Positions 33,182 through 42,776 are shown, numbered from the stretch's first letter. The stretch: 64,000 nucleotides of DNA from G963668345 sp965206025 (GCA_965206025.1 CBDBIU010000004.1:1674001-1738000); one strand, 5' to 3'. Translations and numbers: made by a program. The notes: generated from the letters alone by a model not told the origin.

Positions 33182-34426
33182 ATGGAGTTTACCGGCGAGC
33201 GGGTAGTACCCGGTCAGACCGACGTCGACTTGATGAACGAGCATCTCGCTCGCTATGGCTTTGCCGAGTCGCTCGTCGCCGGCAAGCGTGTGCTCGATGC
33301 GGGCTGCGGAGTCGGCTACGGCTCGGCCCGGCTCGCCCGTTCGGCCAGCCGCGTAGTCGGCCTTGATAATGCCCGAGAGCCGCTCCTCGCCACACGGAAC
33401 GAATACGGTGACTCCCCGGTCCGCCTTGCGCAAGGTGATTGCCGCGGCCTGCCTTTCTCCGGCGCCAGTTTCGACGTCGTCGTTGCCTTCGAGGTGATCG
33501 AGCATCTCGAAAACTGGCGGGGCTTTCTGGCGGAAACTCGGCGCGTATTGACCCCCGGCGGACGGCTACTCGTTTCGACTCCCAATCGAGTCTACTACCA
33601 GCAAACGCGAACCACGCCAAACCTCTACCATGTTCACGAGTTCGACTACGACGAATTTCGGGAGGAGCTGGCGAAGTTCTTCAAAAACACGACAATATTT
33701 CTTCAGAATCACAGTGATGCCGTCACGTTTAGGCCGCTCGAGGCAAGGGGACTGCGAACTTTTCTGGAGGCGACATCTTCCCGTCCCCGGGAAGCACACT
33801 TTTTCGTGGCGGTGTGTTCGGCCGAACCGCTCTACGGCTCACCGGCGGTCGTCTACTTGCCGACCACGGGCAATGTTGTGCGGGAACGCGAACAGCACAT
33901 CGACCTGCTGGTATGGGAAGTCGGCCGCAAGCAAGAGCTGCTGAAGGAGTTGGGCCAAGAGCTGCGGCGGCTGCAAGCCGAGCAGCGGGAGCAGCAGCGG
34001 CAGGCGCGGCAAGCGATCAAGGGGCTGGAGGAGGAGAACGAGAGGAAAACCGTTTGGCTCAAGCAGCTCGACGATAAACTCGAGCGCTACGAACAGCTCC
34101 TCGATGAGACGACGCAGTGGGCGTTGAAGATACAGGATGATCTGAACCGTGCCGTGGAAAACTATCGCCGGCTGGAGGCCCACAAAGCGGAGAAGCATCA
34201 GGAATTGGAGAAATGCGTCGAATTGCTGGACGATGCCGAACAGCGCGTAATCGAGCGAACCGACTGGGCGAAACGAGTGGAGCAACAGCTGGGAGAAGTC
34301 GGAGAACAGTTGGCCGGCGTATACGTCTCTCCGGCCTACCGTGTCGGGCGACGGCTCGGACTGGCGCCTGGAGTCCCTACCGGGGGGGAGATCCCGGCGC
34401 CCACGCCTGAAACGAATGATGAGTGA
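33182..34426 (+). CDS. class I SAM methyltransferase with long coiled coil
   Basis: 414 residues from ATG 33182, 10 nt after the previous stop. The enzyme domain is first here: GERVVPGQTDVDLMNEHLARYGF, VLDAGCGVGYGSARLA (motif I, residues 39-54), VVAFEVIEHLENWRGFL, LTPGGRLLVSTPNRVYYQ. From residue 240 to 385 it is coiled coil rich in Glu, Lys and Gln (KGLEEENERKTVWLKQLDDK, YRRLEAHKAEKHQELEKCVE). The tail YVSPAYRVGRRLGLAPG looks like the C-terminal motif seen in glycosyltransferase-linked coiled-coil proteins. Domain order is the mirror image of the preceding protein, suggesting the pair assemble through their coiled coils. Confidence 0.83.
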   Translation: MEFTGERVVPGQTDVDLMNEHLARYGFAESLVAGKRVLDAGCGVGYGSARLARSASRVVGLDNAREPLLATRNEYGDSPVRLAQGDCRGLPFSGASFDVVVAFEVIEHLENWRGFLAETRRVLTPGGRLLVSTPNRVYYQQTRTTPNLYHVHEFDYDEFREELAKFFKNTTIFLQNHSDAVTFRPLEARGLRTFLEATSSRPREAHFFVAVCSAEPLYGSPAVVYLPTTGNVVREREQHIDLLVWEVGRKQELLKELGQELRRLQAEQREQQRQARQAIKGLEEENERKTVWLKQLDDKLERYEQLLDETTQWALKIQDDLNRAVENYRRLEAHKAEKHQELEKCVELLDDAEQRVIERTDWAKRVEQQLGEVGEQLAGVYVSPAYRVGRRLGLAPGVPTGGEIPAPTPETNDE

Positions 34427-35240
34427 AGCGGCCGCGCGCGGTGGCCGGCGCCCGGCGCCGGGACGCCGCTTGTTCGTGCTCATGCTGCTGAGCGTCTTCG
34501 GAGGCTGCGGCCGCAAGAAAACAATCTCTCTGCCGCCTCCGAAACCCGCGCGGATGGGGGAATCGGAAGTCGGAGTCGCCAGCTGGTATGGCCATCCCTA
34601 TCACGGAAGACGCACCAGCAACGGCGAAGTCTACGACATGAACGAGATGACGGCGGCGCATCTCCGGCTGCCGTTTAACACCTGGGTCCGCGTGACGAAC
34701 CTCAGCAATCGTCGCAGCGTGGAAGTTCGCATCACCGACCGAGGCCCGTTCATCAAGGGACGTATTATCGATCTCTCGCGAGCCGCGGCCAAGCAGATCC
34801 TCATGATAGGTCCGGGGACGGCGAAGGTTCGCGTCAAAGTCATTGCTACGCCGAAGATGCGTTACCGGCCAGGGAAAGGGCGGCCTGTCGAGGAGCCCGT
34901 GGAGGTACAGTTGCCAAGCCAGGGCCCGGAACAGGCCAGGGAAGCCTCCCCTCCCGAAGCGGAACACGAACCTTGCCCATCGCAGTCTTCCTGGGGCGTC
35001 CAGGTCGGTTCGTTTCGTGTTCCGGAAAACGCAGAGGGAATGCTCGGCAAGCTGCTCTATGAAGACCTGCCGGCTCGAATCGTTCGCCGGCAGGACGAGC
35101 AGGGCCCGCGGTACTCCGTCGTTGTCGGTCAAGAAGATCTAAAATCGGCCGCGGAATTCTTACAGCGAAGCTTGGAAAACGAAGGTATCAGCGGTTTCGT
35201 GGCAGCGTTCGAAGAAGCAGACTTGGCGGATTGTCTATAA
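34416..35240 (+). CDS. rlpA: RlpA-like protein (DPBB plus SPOR)
   Basis: 274 residues from the first ATG of an ATGATG pair, overlapping the upstream stop by 11 nt. An N-terminal LFVLMLLSVFGGC segment is a lipoprotein-like signal. The double-psi beta barrel follows: GVASWYGHPYHGRRTSNGE, AAHLRLPFNTWVRVTNL, VEVRITDRGPFIKGRIIDLS (D of DRGP and D in IIDLS are the family residues). The last 75 residues form a SPOR domain (WGVQVGSFRVPENAEGML, YSVVVGQEDLKSAAEFLQ) that binds denuded peptidoglycan at septa. In Pseudomonas RlpA is a lytic transglycosylase. Confidence 0.9.
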   Translation: MMSEAAARGGRRPAPGRRLFVLMLLSVFGGCGRKKTISLPPPKPARMGESEVGVASWYGHPYHGRRTSNGEVYDMNEMTAAHLRLPFNTWVRVTNLSNRRSVEVRITDRGPFIKGRIIDLSRAAAKQILMIGPGTAKVRVKVIATPKMRYRPGKGRPVEEPVEVQLPSQGPEQAREASPPEAEHEPCPSQSSWGVQVGSFRVPENAEGMLGKLLYEDLPARIVRRQDEQGPRYSVVVGQEDLKSAAEFLQRSLENEGISGFVAAFEEADLADCL

Positions 35241-35255
35241 TGAGCTAGATCCTCT

Positions 35256-36273
35256 GTGCAACAGCAACCGCTGTTTGAGGGCGGCCTAACTCAATTCGGC
35301 CTGGTCGGTGACTCGCCGCAACTTCAGGGCGTCCTGCGAACGATCGAAAAACTGAAAACGAACGACTCCCCCGTTCTCATCGTCGGCGAGAGCGGCGTGG
35401 GCAAGGAGCTCGTTGCGCGAGCTCTCCACGCGGCCTCCCCCCTGCGCCACAAGAAATTTCTCCCCGTGGACTTCGGCTTCTCTGGTCGGATCGCTGATGG
35501 AGAGCGAGCTGTTTGGCCATGTCAAGGGGGCCTTCACGGGCGCGATCGAGAGCAAGATCGGCCTGGTGCGGGCCGCCGAGGGAGGGACGCTGTTTCTCGA
35601 CGAAATCGGCGAGCTGGCGCCGGAGGTGCAAGCGAAGCTACTGCGGCTTTTGCAGGAAAACGAGATCCGTCCGATCGGCGGGACGCAACCGATCAAAGTC
35701 GTTGTGCGGATCCTAGCCGCGACGAACCGAGACCTGCCGGCCGCCGTCGCGGAGGGAACCTTTCGGCAAGATCTCTTCTACCGGCTGAACGTGATCCGAA
35801 TTCGTATCCCGCCGCTTCGGGAGAGGAGATCCGACATCCCTTTGCTGGTGGACCGCTTTCTCAAGAAATACGCCGTGCACGAGGTGAGCCTGTCGGACGA
35901 CGTCCTGGCGCGTCTGATGAGGCACCCCTGGCCGGGCAACGTCCGCGAGCTCGAAAACGTCATTCGCGCCATGGTGGCGCTTAGGTCAAACCCGATGATC
36001 GAAATCAACGATCTGCCCACCAATCTCCGCGGGTCGATGGATCCCTCCCAGGAAGTGGACCTCGGCTTGGGATCGGAAATCGTTCCTCTCGCCGAAGTCG
36101 AGCGCCGGCACATTCTCAAAGCTATCGAGCATACCAGAGGCGATGTCCAAACGGCGGCGCTGCTGCTCGGGATCGGCAGAACCACGCTCTACCGCAAACT
36201 CAAAGCCTATCGCGGGAAGAGCAGAGAGACGCGAGACGCGCTCGGCCCCGACCACTGGCAAGTGTCGGCTTGA
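35256..36273 (+). pseudogene. sigma-54 activator (AAA plus Fis HTH), +1 frameshift
   Basis: The GTG 35256 frame gives FGLVGDSPQLQGVLRTIEKLK and VLIVGESGVGKELVARALH (Walker A). At about 35477-35480 an extra T (GACTTCGGCTTCTCTGG) moves the rest one frame over: SLVGSLMESELFGHVKGAFTGA (the sigma-54-contacting GAFTGA loop), GGTLFLDEIGELAPEVQAKLL (Walker B), RDLPAAVAEGTFRQDLFYRLN, HPWPGNVRELENVI and a Fis-type HTH (TAALLLGIGRTTLYRKLKAY). Restored length about 338 residues with no receiver domain, so it would be controlled otherwise or constitutively. A one-base shift could be a sequencing error. If expressed it likely regulates the envelope genes around it. Confidence 0.85.
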
Positions 36274-36293
36274 AGCTCGCCGGTTGATCGGTC

Positions 36294-37703
36294 ATGCTGA
36301 GTACGGTGTCCCCCGCGGCCGTAACTCCACGCGCCAGGCAGCTTGCCGGAGCCTTTCTTGAAGAGCACGGAAAGACGGGCGTTGTCTCGGCCGATCTGAT
36401 TGACGACCTTTGCGGTCTGGCGGCCTCGGCTGATTGCGACCAAGCCCAGGCCGGGACGGACGCCGTATTCCGGCTCATCGTCGAGGCCCTCGGCGACCGG
36501 TTTGAACCTTCTGCCTGCGACCTCTACATGCGCTTTTTCAGCCGTGTGATTGACTACTGCCGGCGCCTGCCCCAAGGGCGGCGGCTCGACGATAGGCTGT
36601 CGGGTTTCGGCTTGAGGAGCGAAGAAGACGTCCTGCGCCGGGCGGAGGGAATCCGTGGCGCCCGCCTTCCCCGCGGTTACCCGACGGCCGAAGTGAAAAA
36701 GGTGCTGGTGCTCTCCCGCGTCACCTTGGGCGCCGACGTGGCCGTCACCAGCGTGGTCCTCAGCAGGATGAAGAGCGTTTTCGAGAACGCGGAGGTCCTC
36801 TTGGTGGGAGGGGCGAAAGCGGCGTCGCTTTTCGCCGCCGATGACCGCGTGGGAGTGCTGCGGTTCGAGTACGGCCGAGGAGCAACCCTGCTCGAGCGGC
36901 TGATGAGCTGGGTGCGGCTGGCCGAAGTCGTGGGTGCGGAAATCAAGGATCTAGCCGTGGGAGAATACGTCGTCGTGGATCCTGATTCGCGCCTCACCCA
37001 GCTGGGGCTGCTCCCGGTCACGAACGACGATGCCGGCTATTGCTTTTTCGAGAGCCGCTCCTATCGATCTCCTGGGGCGGAGTCGTTGGCCCAGCTGACC
37101 GGGCGATGGCTCAGCGATCTATTCGGAGATGGCGAACAAACCGACTACCCCTATGTGAGCCTCTCGACGGACGACCGGGATCTCGGCTTGCTAGCCCGCC
37201 GGACGCTCAGCGGGCGCCTGGCCGCGGTCAACCTCGGAGTCGGAGATAATGCGGCCAAGCGTCTCGACAATGCGTTCGAGGAAGGACTTGTCTCTACTCT
37301 GCTCGAGGCGGGTTATACCGTGCTGCTCGACCGGGGCGCGGGTGAGCGGGAAAGCGAGCGCTCGACCGGGTTGACGGATCGCTTGCGATCCGCCGGCAGG
37401 CTCATCGGTTCGATCACGGTTGCCGAGTGCCGCCCCGGCGACGTGATCACCTGGCAAGGCAGCCTGAGCGGTTTCGCGGGTTTGATCGCGGCCGCGGACC
37501 TTTACGTCGGCTACGACTCGGCCGGCGGGCACCTGGCCGCGGCGCTGGGCGTCGAGGGGATCGACATCTTCGCCGGCGCGGCGGGCGATCGCATGGTCCG
37601 CAGATGGCAGCCTTGGGGACCGAAACCAGCCACCGTGATCGGGGTCCGCGAGGGGGATGACCCTCCCAGCGTCCTCTCCGAAGTGCAGAGACATCTGCCG
37701 TGA
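36294..37703 (+). CDS. GT9-like glycosyltransferase
   Basis: 469 residues. An N-terminal helical domain (1-130) precedes a GT-B fold: VKKVLVLSRVTLGADVAVTSVV with the first strand and loop, FENAEVLLVGGAKAASLF, AAVNLGVGDNAAKRLDNAFEEGLVSTLLEAGYTVLLDRG and SGFAGLIAAADLYVGYDSAGGHLAAALGVEGIDIFAG, the last matching the nucleotide-sugar-binding D-S-G-x-x-H loop of ADP-heptose/GT9 enzymes. Likely adds a sugar to an envelope polysaccharide; donor unknown. Its stop overlaps the next start by 4 nt (GTGA). Confidence 0.75.
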   Translation: MLSTVSPAAVTPRARQLAGAFLEEHGKTGVVSADLIDDLCGLAASADCDQAQAGTDAVFRLIVEALGDRFEPSACDLYMRFFSRVIDYCRRLPQGRRLDDRLSGFGLRSEEDVLRRAEGIRGARLPRGYPTAEVKKVLVLSRVTLGADVAVTSVVLSRMKSVFENAEVLLVGGAKAASLFAADDRVGVLRFEYGRGATLLERLMSWVRLAEVVGAEIKDLAVGEYVVVDPDSRLTQLGLLPVTNDDAGYCFFESRSYRSPGAESLAQLTGRWLSDLFGDGEQTDYPYVSLSTDDRDLGLLARRTLSGRLAAVNLGVGDNAAKRLDNAFEEGLVSTLLEAGYTVLLDRGAGERESERSTGLTDRLRSAGRLIGSITVAECRPGDVITWQGSLSGFAGLIAAADLYVGYDSAGGHLAAALGVEGIDIFAGAAGDRMVRRWQPWGPKPATVIGVREGDDPPSVLSEVQRHLP

Positions 37704-38785
37704 CCATCGCCTTAGATGCCACCTACAGCCTTGACCGCAAGCCTTCCGGAGTCGCCGTCTATTGTCGCCGGCTGATCGAGGCGCTGGCGCATGGCGCTCC
37801 CGACGAGCAGTTTCTCTTGTGCTATCGCGCGCGCCGCTTGTTGCGCTCCCTCCGATACCCCCTGCCGGAAGAAAACTGCTCACGACGCCTGTTGGAAGAG
37901 TTTGCCTGCTCGCTGTTTCGCCGGCGGGTCTCCCTGTTCCACGGCTTGAACCAGCGCCTTCCGCAGTGCCGATTCCGGCGCAACGTGACGACCTTCCATG
38001 ACTTGTTCGTTCTTAGCGGCGACTACTCTACGGCCGAGTTCCGCTCCCGCTTCAGCGCACTAGCGCGCGACGCAGCGGGCCGTTCCGACCACATCATCGC
38101 CGTCTCGGAGTTCACGGCCGATCAGGTAAGCCGGCATCTGGGCTATCCGCGGAATCAAATCAGCGTCATCCACCACGGTGTGCAACCGGTCCCCAGCTTT
38201 CCCAGTAAGCAGTTGGACGAGTTCCGCCGCCGGCAAGGGCTTGAAATGCCTTTCCTGTTGCACGTCGGGGCGATTCAGAAGAGAAAGAACGTGTCGCGGA
38301 TCGTCGACGCCTTTGAAAGGTTGAACGCCCAGTTCACGCTGGTGCTCGCCGGCGCGGCCGGATACGGAGCCGAGCAGATCATGGATCGCATCGAAAACAG
38401 CGCCGCCCGCCGGCGCATCCGGCCTCTCGGCTATGTCGATTCCGGGCGGCTGGCGATGCTCTACCGCAGCGCATCGGTGCTCGTCTTCCCTTCTCTCGAG
38501 GAAGGTTTTGGCATGCCGGTGCTGGAGGCCATGTCCGCCGGCCTGCCTGTGGTCACCTCCGACCGCTCGGCCATGGCCGAAATTGCCGGGGGGGGCGCTC
38601 TTCTCGTTGATCCGGAGCGGAGCGAATCGATAGCCGACGCGGTGGAGCGCATCTTTACCAACCCTCGGCTCCGTCAACAGCTGGTCGAGGCCGGGCTCGA
38701 GCGCGCGGCCGAATTCAGCTGGATCAGAGCGGCGCACGAAACCATGGCTGTCTACCGAAAGCTGCTGCCACAGGCGCCGTTTTGA
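37700..38785 (+). CDS. GT4-family glycosyltransferase
   Basis: 361 residues starting at GTG 37700. TIALDATYSLDRKPSGVAVYCRRLIEAL, then FHDLFVLSG, IIAVSEFTADQVSRHLGYP and VIHHGVQPV at the domain border, LLHVGAIQKRKNVSRIVDAF, IRPLGYVDSGRLAMLYRSASVLVFPSLEEGFGMPVLEAMSAGLPVV with the EEGFGMPVLEAM motif (E-x7-E), and EIAGGGALLVDPE. A retaining GT-B enzyme using a nucleotide sugar at the cytoplasmic membrane face. Translationally coupled to the preceding transferase. Confidence 0.92.
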   Translation: MTIALDATYSLDRKPSGVAVYCRRLIEALAHGAPDEQFLLCYRARRLLRSLRYPLPEENCSRRLLEEFACSLFRRRVSLFHGLNQRLPQCRFRRNVTTFHDLFVLSGDYSTAEFRSRFSALARDAAGRSDHIIAVSEFTADQVSRHLGYPRNQISVIHHGVQPVPSFPSKQLDEFRRRQGLEMPFLLHVGAIQKRKNVSRIVDAFERLNAQFTLVLAGAAGYGAEQIMDRIENSAARRRIRPLGYVDSGRLAMLYRSASVLVFPSLEEGFGMPVLEAMSAGLPVVTSDRSAMAEIAGGGALLVDPERSESIADAVERIFTNPRLRQQLVEAGLERAAEFSWIRAAHETMAVYRKLLPQAPF

Positions 38786-39191
38786 CTTGCTTCCCCTGAC
38801 AACTCATCTCCCAGTGGAACTGCGGCGGCTAAATAGCTACTTTCCGGCGCAAAAAGGAGAAGCTGCGTGGTGGCCATGGCTCGCGGCGACAGCTTGAACG
38901 TATCGGCTGGCTGACGGCTTGTAAGGCAAGCGGGTGCTATGAATCGCGCCTCTACATCCCTGACGGCGGGCATTCGCTTCCAACCCCGCCGGCTCCTGGT
39001 GAGAAAGCAGGCTAAGGCTTTTCGCCCAGGGCCGGCTGGCCACTCCGGGGTGTAGAATACCGTTCAGGTCAAGTTATTTGATCGCTGCCGCGAGTCGAGC
39101 AGGGTTGTGCTCACCCCATGCGCCGTCGGCAGTGAAGGCCGGTCGGTCCGCACGACCGGAGGCCTTCGAACGGGCCGTGGGCAGCTGATCC
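38786..39191. other. intergenic region with repeat A arm and leader hairpin
   Basis: No gene seen. One repeat A arm (CCTGGTGAGAAAGCAGGCTA) at 38996-39015. A strong hairpin GAAGGCCGGTCG-GTCCGCA-CGACCGGAGGCCTTC at 39134-39167 ends 24 nt before the sensor kinase ATG and may act as a leader structure or attenuator. Confidence 0.45.
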
Positions 39192-40850
39192 ATGCCGACC
39201 GTTACCTATAGCGAAGAAATCGCTCTCCGAAGTCGCCGGTTTTCCCACCTGGCTGTTCTCCGTCTGCTGCTGGCGGGGGCCTACCTATTGGTAGCGGTCC
39301 CCTTTGACCTGGGAGAAAATGTCGTCCAACTTACCGCTGCCTGTGCGTTTGTCCTCTATGGGTCTCTCCTATTGGGCTATCGATCTCGAGCTCGGGTTCG
39401 AAACCTTGGGCTCGCCATTCAGCTTGTCGACTTGATTTTCGCTGTTGTCCTGGTGGCGGTCTCCGAACCGGGCGGCGTCGCCTTCCCGCTCCTGTTCTTT
39501 TACTTTCTGCTGACCGAGAGTGTCCTGCTGCACGGAGCGCGCGAGGTTCTGGCGGTCACTACCCTAAGCCTGTTCTTCTACACCGCATGGATCACCGGAG
39601 GACAGGCGACGACTTTCCGCTTTTCCTATGGGTCGTTCGCATTCTTGTTGGTCGTTGGCGCCGCTATGGTCTACTACTTCTCGGACCAGATGTATCGCAA
39701 GGAACGGCGTATTGCAACTCTATTGCGGGAGGCGAAAAGCGAGGCGGAGATGGTGCGCGCGGTGGAGGCCGCTCTGGAGCAATTGGCGGAGTGGCGCAAC
39801 TGCTCGCGGGCCATTCTCGCGTTTTGGGATAAGACGAACGAATACGACGCCGTGTGTCAATACCCGCCGACCCGGCCGCCTTCCGAAGATCCCCCCGAGC
39901 GTTTTGAAACCGGCCGCGAATGGGCATGCCTACGGGCGGAGCGGTTGGACTTTTATGTAAACAGTGTTTCCATCGTTGGCCGCGACCGAAAGCCTGCCGC
40001 CCGCGACTTTGACATTCACCCCTACTTGATCCAGAAATTTGAGATCTACAATGCCTTGGGCTGTGGCTTGCTGGACGGCAAGAAAGCCATCGGCCGGCTG
40101 CTGCTGATTAACAATGTTTCCCAGGTTCGGCGAGCGGACTGGAAGCGCCTGCGCGACGTAGCGCCGTACTTTCGAGAAGCGGTTCGTCACTTACTGGTGG
40201 TCAAGAATACCGAACACGAAGCCTACGAACAAGAGCGAGGCAGAATCGCTCAAGACCTTCACGACGGTCCGCTGCAGAGCATCATTAGTTTTGAGATGCG
40301 GCTTGAGATCATTCGTAAACTGCTCGAGAGCGACGTCAAAACCGGAGCTGTTGATTTGGAATCCCTGCAACAATTTTCCCGCAATCTCGTCGCCGAGATG
40401 CGGACGTTCGTGCACCGGACCAGGCCGCTGGAAAACACCGACGCTTCCCTGGTCGCCTCGGCGCGTCGATTGGTGGAGGGCTTTCAGCGGGAAAGCGGTG
40501 TCTCGGTCACCGTCGCGGGCGGCGAGAACGGCGACTTCAACCTGCCCGGCAAGCTCGGCACTGAAATCGTGCAGGTTCTTCGGGAAGCGCTCCACAACGT
40601 TTACAAGCATGCTGAAGCGACCCACGTCGTGCTTTCATTCGAGAAGCGAGGCGGAGATCTGCGGATCGGGATCGATGACAACGGCCGGGGTTTCTTATTT
40701 GGTGGGAGCTACAACCTGGAAGAGCTCGATCTTCTGGGCATAGGTCCGCGCAGCATCAAACGGCGCGTACGAGCGCTTGGGGGAGACCTAACTCTCGAAT
40801 CGAACCCGGGGCACGGCTCGAACATGCGCGTCGCCATCCCTCTCTATTGA
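39192..40850 (+). CDS. membrane sensor histidine kinase, NarL/HisKA_3 type
   Basis: 552 residues. About six membrane helices in residues 22-165 (LRLLLAGAYLLVAVPFDL, LIFAVVLVAVSEPGG, FAFLLVVGAAMVYYF), then a GAF-like sensor region (185-340), then the phosphoacceptor box ERGRIAQDLHDGPLQ with His near residue 357, the N box LREALHNVYKHAEATHVVL and G boxes DDNGRGF and GIGPRSIKRRVRALGGDLTLESNPGHGS. No response regulator gene is adjacent, so it is an orphan in this window; partners of this class are LuxR-type regulators. A hairpin precedes the start. Confidence 0.9.
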   Translation: MPTVTYSEEIALRSRRFSHLAVLRLLLAGAYLLVAVPFDLGENVVQLTAACAFVLYGSLLLGYRSRARVRNLGLAIQLVDLIFAVVLVAVSEPGGVAFPLLFFYFLLTESVLLHGAREVLAVTTLSLFFYTAWITGGQATTFRFSYGSFAFLLVVGAAMVYYFSDQMYRKERRIATLLREAKSEAEMVRAVEAALEQLAEWRNCSRAILAFWDKTNEYDAVCQYPPTRPPSEDPPERFETGREWACLRAERLDFYVNSVSIVGRDRKPAARDFDIHPYLIQKFEIYNALGCGLLDGKKAIGRLLLINNVSQVRRADWKRLRDVAPYFREAVRHLLVVKNTEHEAYEQERGRIAQDLHDGPLQSIISFEMRLEIIRKLLESDVKTGAVDLESLQQFSRNLVAEMRTFVHRTRPLENTDASLVASARRLVEGFQRESGVSVTVAGGENGDFNLPGKLGTEIVQVLREALHNVYKHAEATHVVLSFEKRGGDLRIGIDDNGRGFLFGGSYNLEELDLLGIGPRSIKRRVRALGGDLTLESNPGHGSNMRVAIPLY

Positions 40851-40957
40851 CAAACGGTGAGAAGATCGGACTGGCCCGCATTCTCGCCGCCTGACAGCCG
40901 AAGCAGACAATAGCCGGTGGTGACCCCTGTAACTGGTCAAAGTCGCTTGCCATCAGG

Positions 40958-42730
40958 ATGTCGCGTCGGTTTCCCAGGGCAACTGCCGGATTTAGGATAA
41001 CGGCAACCCAAGCAGTTGGCGAGTCCTTGAACCTCGGTTCGGCTGCACGTTTTCTCTCCAAGTTTCGTCAGCACTGTGTGGGAGGGCTGCGCCTGGTTGG
41101 ATGGCTTGTCGTGCTGGTCGCCTTTGCGGGAGCCGCCCGGGGTGACGATGCCGAACGTCTGTTTGACCGGGGACGCAAGGCGGCCCGATCGGGAAGGGAT
41201 GTTGAAGCCTACGTTTTTTTTCAACGTGCTCGAGCGAGAAACCCGACCGACTGGAGGTACTCGCGGGCGGCAGCCGCGATCCGGACGCGAGCGGCACAGA
41301 CACTAGCTGCTGTTGGACGGATCGAGGCGGCGCTGGCGCTCGATCCCGGCAACCGTTATCTGCTTGCGCGGGCACAGGCGGCGGTCGGAGCGCCCCCCGC
41401 GGAGTCGACCGGGGCTGGCCGGCTCGCGCCCCGGCAGCTGAGGGCGCCCATCGAGATTTCACCCCAAACCAAGCGCACAAGTTTCAAGCTGAAGGGCAGC
41501 CTGCGAACGCTCTATGAGACGGTGCTCGGCGAATTCGGAATCGACGTCCTGTTTGACCAAGATTTTGACGGCGATCGTGAAGCTCGCTTCCAGCTCGACG
41601 AGTGTGACTTTGAACAAGCCATCCTCGCTCTCAACGACGTGGCGAAGGCCATCGTTGTTCCCGTGCACGCCAAGTTGCTGCTTGTCGCCGACGATACGCA
41701 AGCGAAGCGCTCCGAGCTGGAGCCGATGGCGGTTGTCACCATCCCCATCCCCGACGCGCTGGGGCCCGCGGAAGCGACGCAACTCGCCCAAGGAGTCCAG
41801 CAAGTTCTCGACATCAAACGACTGCAGCTCGACGCAGTCCGTCAACAGGTGGTGCTCCGCGACACTGTCTTTCGCACCCGGATAGCGGAGGCGCTTTATC
41901 GGTATCTCGCGAAGCCCCGGGCGGAGGTCGTCGTCGACGTTGCCCTGATAACGGTGAACGAGTCCCGGCAAGTCGATTTCGGCGTCGGTCTTCCCACGGC
42001 CTTCCCGCTCACCAACTTCAGTACGATCCTGCGGAACATCCCCTCCACGGCGGCGGCGGTGCCGCTGCTGGGTCTAGGCGGCGGCGGGAGTGTCTTTGGC
42101 CTCGGCATAGCGGCAGCCCAGCTCGCGGCGCGCCTAACGGCCGGCAAAGGCCGCGTGCTTTCGCGTTTTCAGCTGCGGTCCAGCGACGGGTTCCCCGCGA
42201 CGCTCAGCATCGGCGAGAGATTTCCGATTATCAACGCGAGCTTTTCACCGATTCTCTCCACATCCGAAATCGACGATTCCATAGCGGACGGCATTTATCG
42301 CCAGCCTATTCCGTCGTTTACTTTCGAAGACCTGGGATTGATCTTTACCGTCACCCCCCATGTCCACAGCGGCCGTGAAATCTCATTGGAGATCGAACTC
42401 GAGGTCAAAGCCCTGGCGGGAAGCAGTGTGAACGAGGTCCCGATCATCTCGAACAGCCAATTCAAGTCCTACGTTCGGCTTCAGCAAGCCGAAGTAGCGG
42501 TCGTGACGGGGATGGCCATGTTCCAGCGGAGCCGAACCCGCTCGGGACTGGCGCCGTTGTCAGAGATTCCCTTGATCGGCCGGCTGTTCGGCGATGAGAC
42601 CCACCGGTACGACCGGACGGATCTGCTAGTAACGATCAAACCGCGGATCGTGCGATTGCCGCCGTCGGAACACTCCCCATCGCTGGTGCTGCGCTACGGC
42701 CCCGAGCAACGTCCCTTGCCCGCCCTCTGA
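40958..42730 (+). CDS. secretin (GspD/PilQ-family) outer-membrane protein
   Basis: Up to 590 residues. A signal-like stretch LRLVGWLVVLVAFAGAARG lies at residues 44-62; the true start may be nearer to it. Then a TPR-like part (AERLFDRGRKAARSGRDVEAYVFFQRAR), an N0/STN-like domain (TSFKLKGSLRTLYETVLGEFGIDVLFDQDF), an N1 domain with VLDIKRLQLDAVRQQVVLRDT, and the secretin core: VVVDVALITVNESRQVDFGVGL, KGRVLSRFQLRSSDGFPATLSIGERFPI, FEDLGLIFTVTPHVHSGREISLEIELEV, VVTGMAMFQRS, LSEIPLIGRLFG. The core matches pilotin-independent secretins of type II or type IV pilus systems. No other secretion genes are nearby. Confidence 0.88.
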   Translation: MSRRFPRATAGFRITATQAVGESLNLGSAARFLSKFRQHCVGGLRLVGWLVVLVAFAGAARGDDAERLFDRGRKAARSGRDVEAYVFFQRARARNPTDWRYSRAAAAIRTRAAQTLAAVGRIEAALALDPGNRYLLARAQAAVGAPPAESTGAGRLAPRQLRAPIEISPQTKRTSFKLKGSLRTLYETVLGEFGIDVLFDQDFDGDREARFQLDECDFEQAILALNDVAKAIVVPVHAKLLLVADDTQAKRSELEPMAVVTIPIPDALGPAEATQLAQGVQQVLDIKRLQLDAVRQQVVLRDTVFRTRIAEALYRYLAKPRAEVVVDVALITVNESRQVDFGVGLPTAFPLTNFSTILRNIPSTAAAVPLLGLGGGGSVFGLGIAAAQLAARLTAGKGRVLSRFQLRSSDGFPATLSIGERFPIINASFSPILSTSEIDDSIADGIYRQPIPSFTFEDLGLIFTVTPHVHSGREISLEIELEVKALAGSSVNEVPIISNSQFKSYVRLQQAEVAVVTGMAMFQRSRTRSGLAPLSEIPLIGRLFGDETHRYDRTDLLVTIKPRIVRLPPSEHSPSLVLRYGPEQRPLPAL

Positions 42731-42776
42731 CCCGCATTTCCCACCAGCCGAAGCACGTGGTGAGAAAAGCAGGCTA
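42728..42776. repeat. palindromic repeat A, 49-bp form at the secretin stop
   Basis: TGACCCGCATTTCCCACCAG, then CCGAAGCACGTGGTGAGAAAAGCAGGCTA. The secretin stop codon TGA replaces the usual TAG at the first position of the repeat. Confidence 0.65.
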
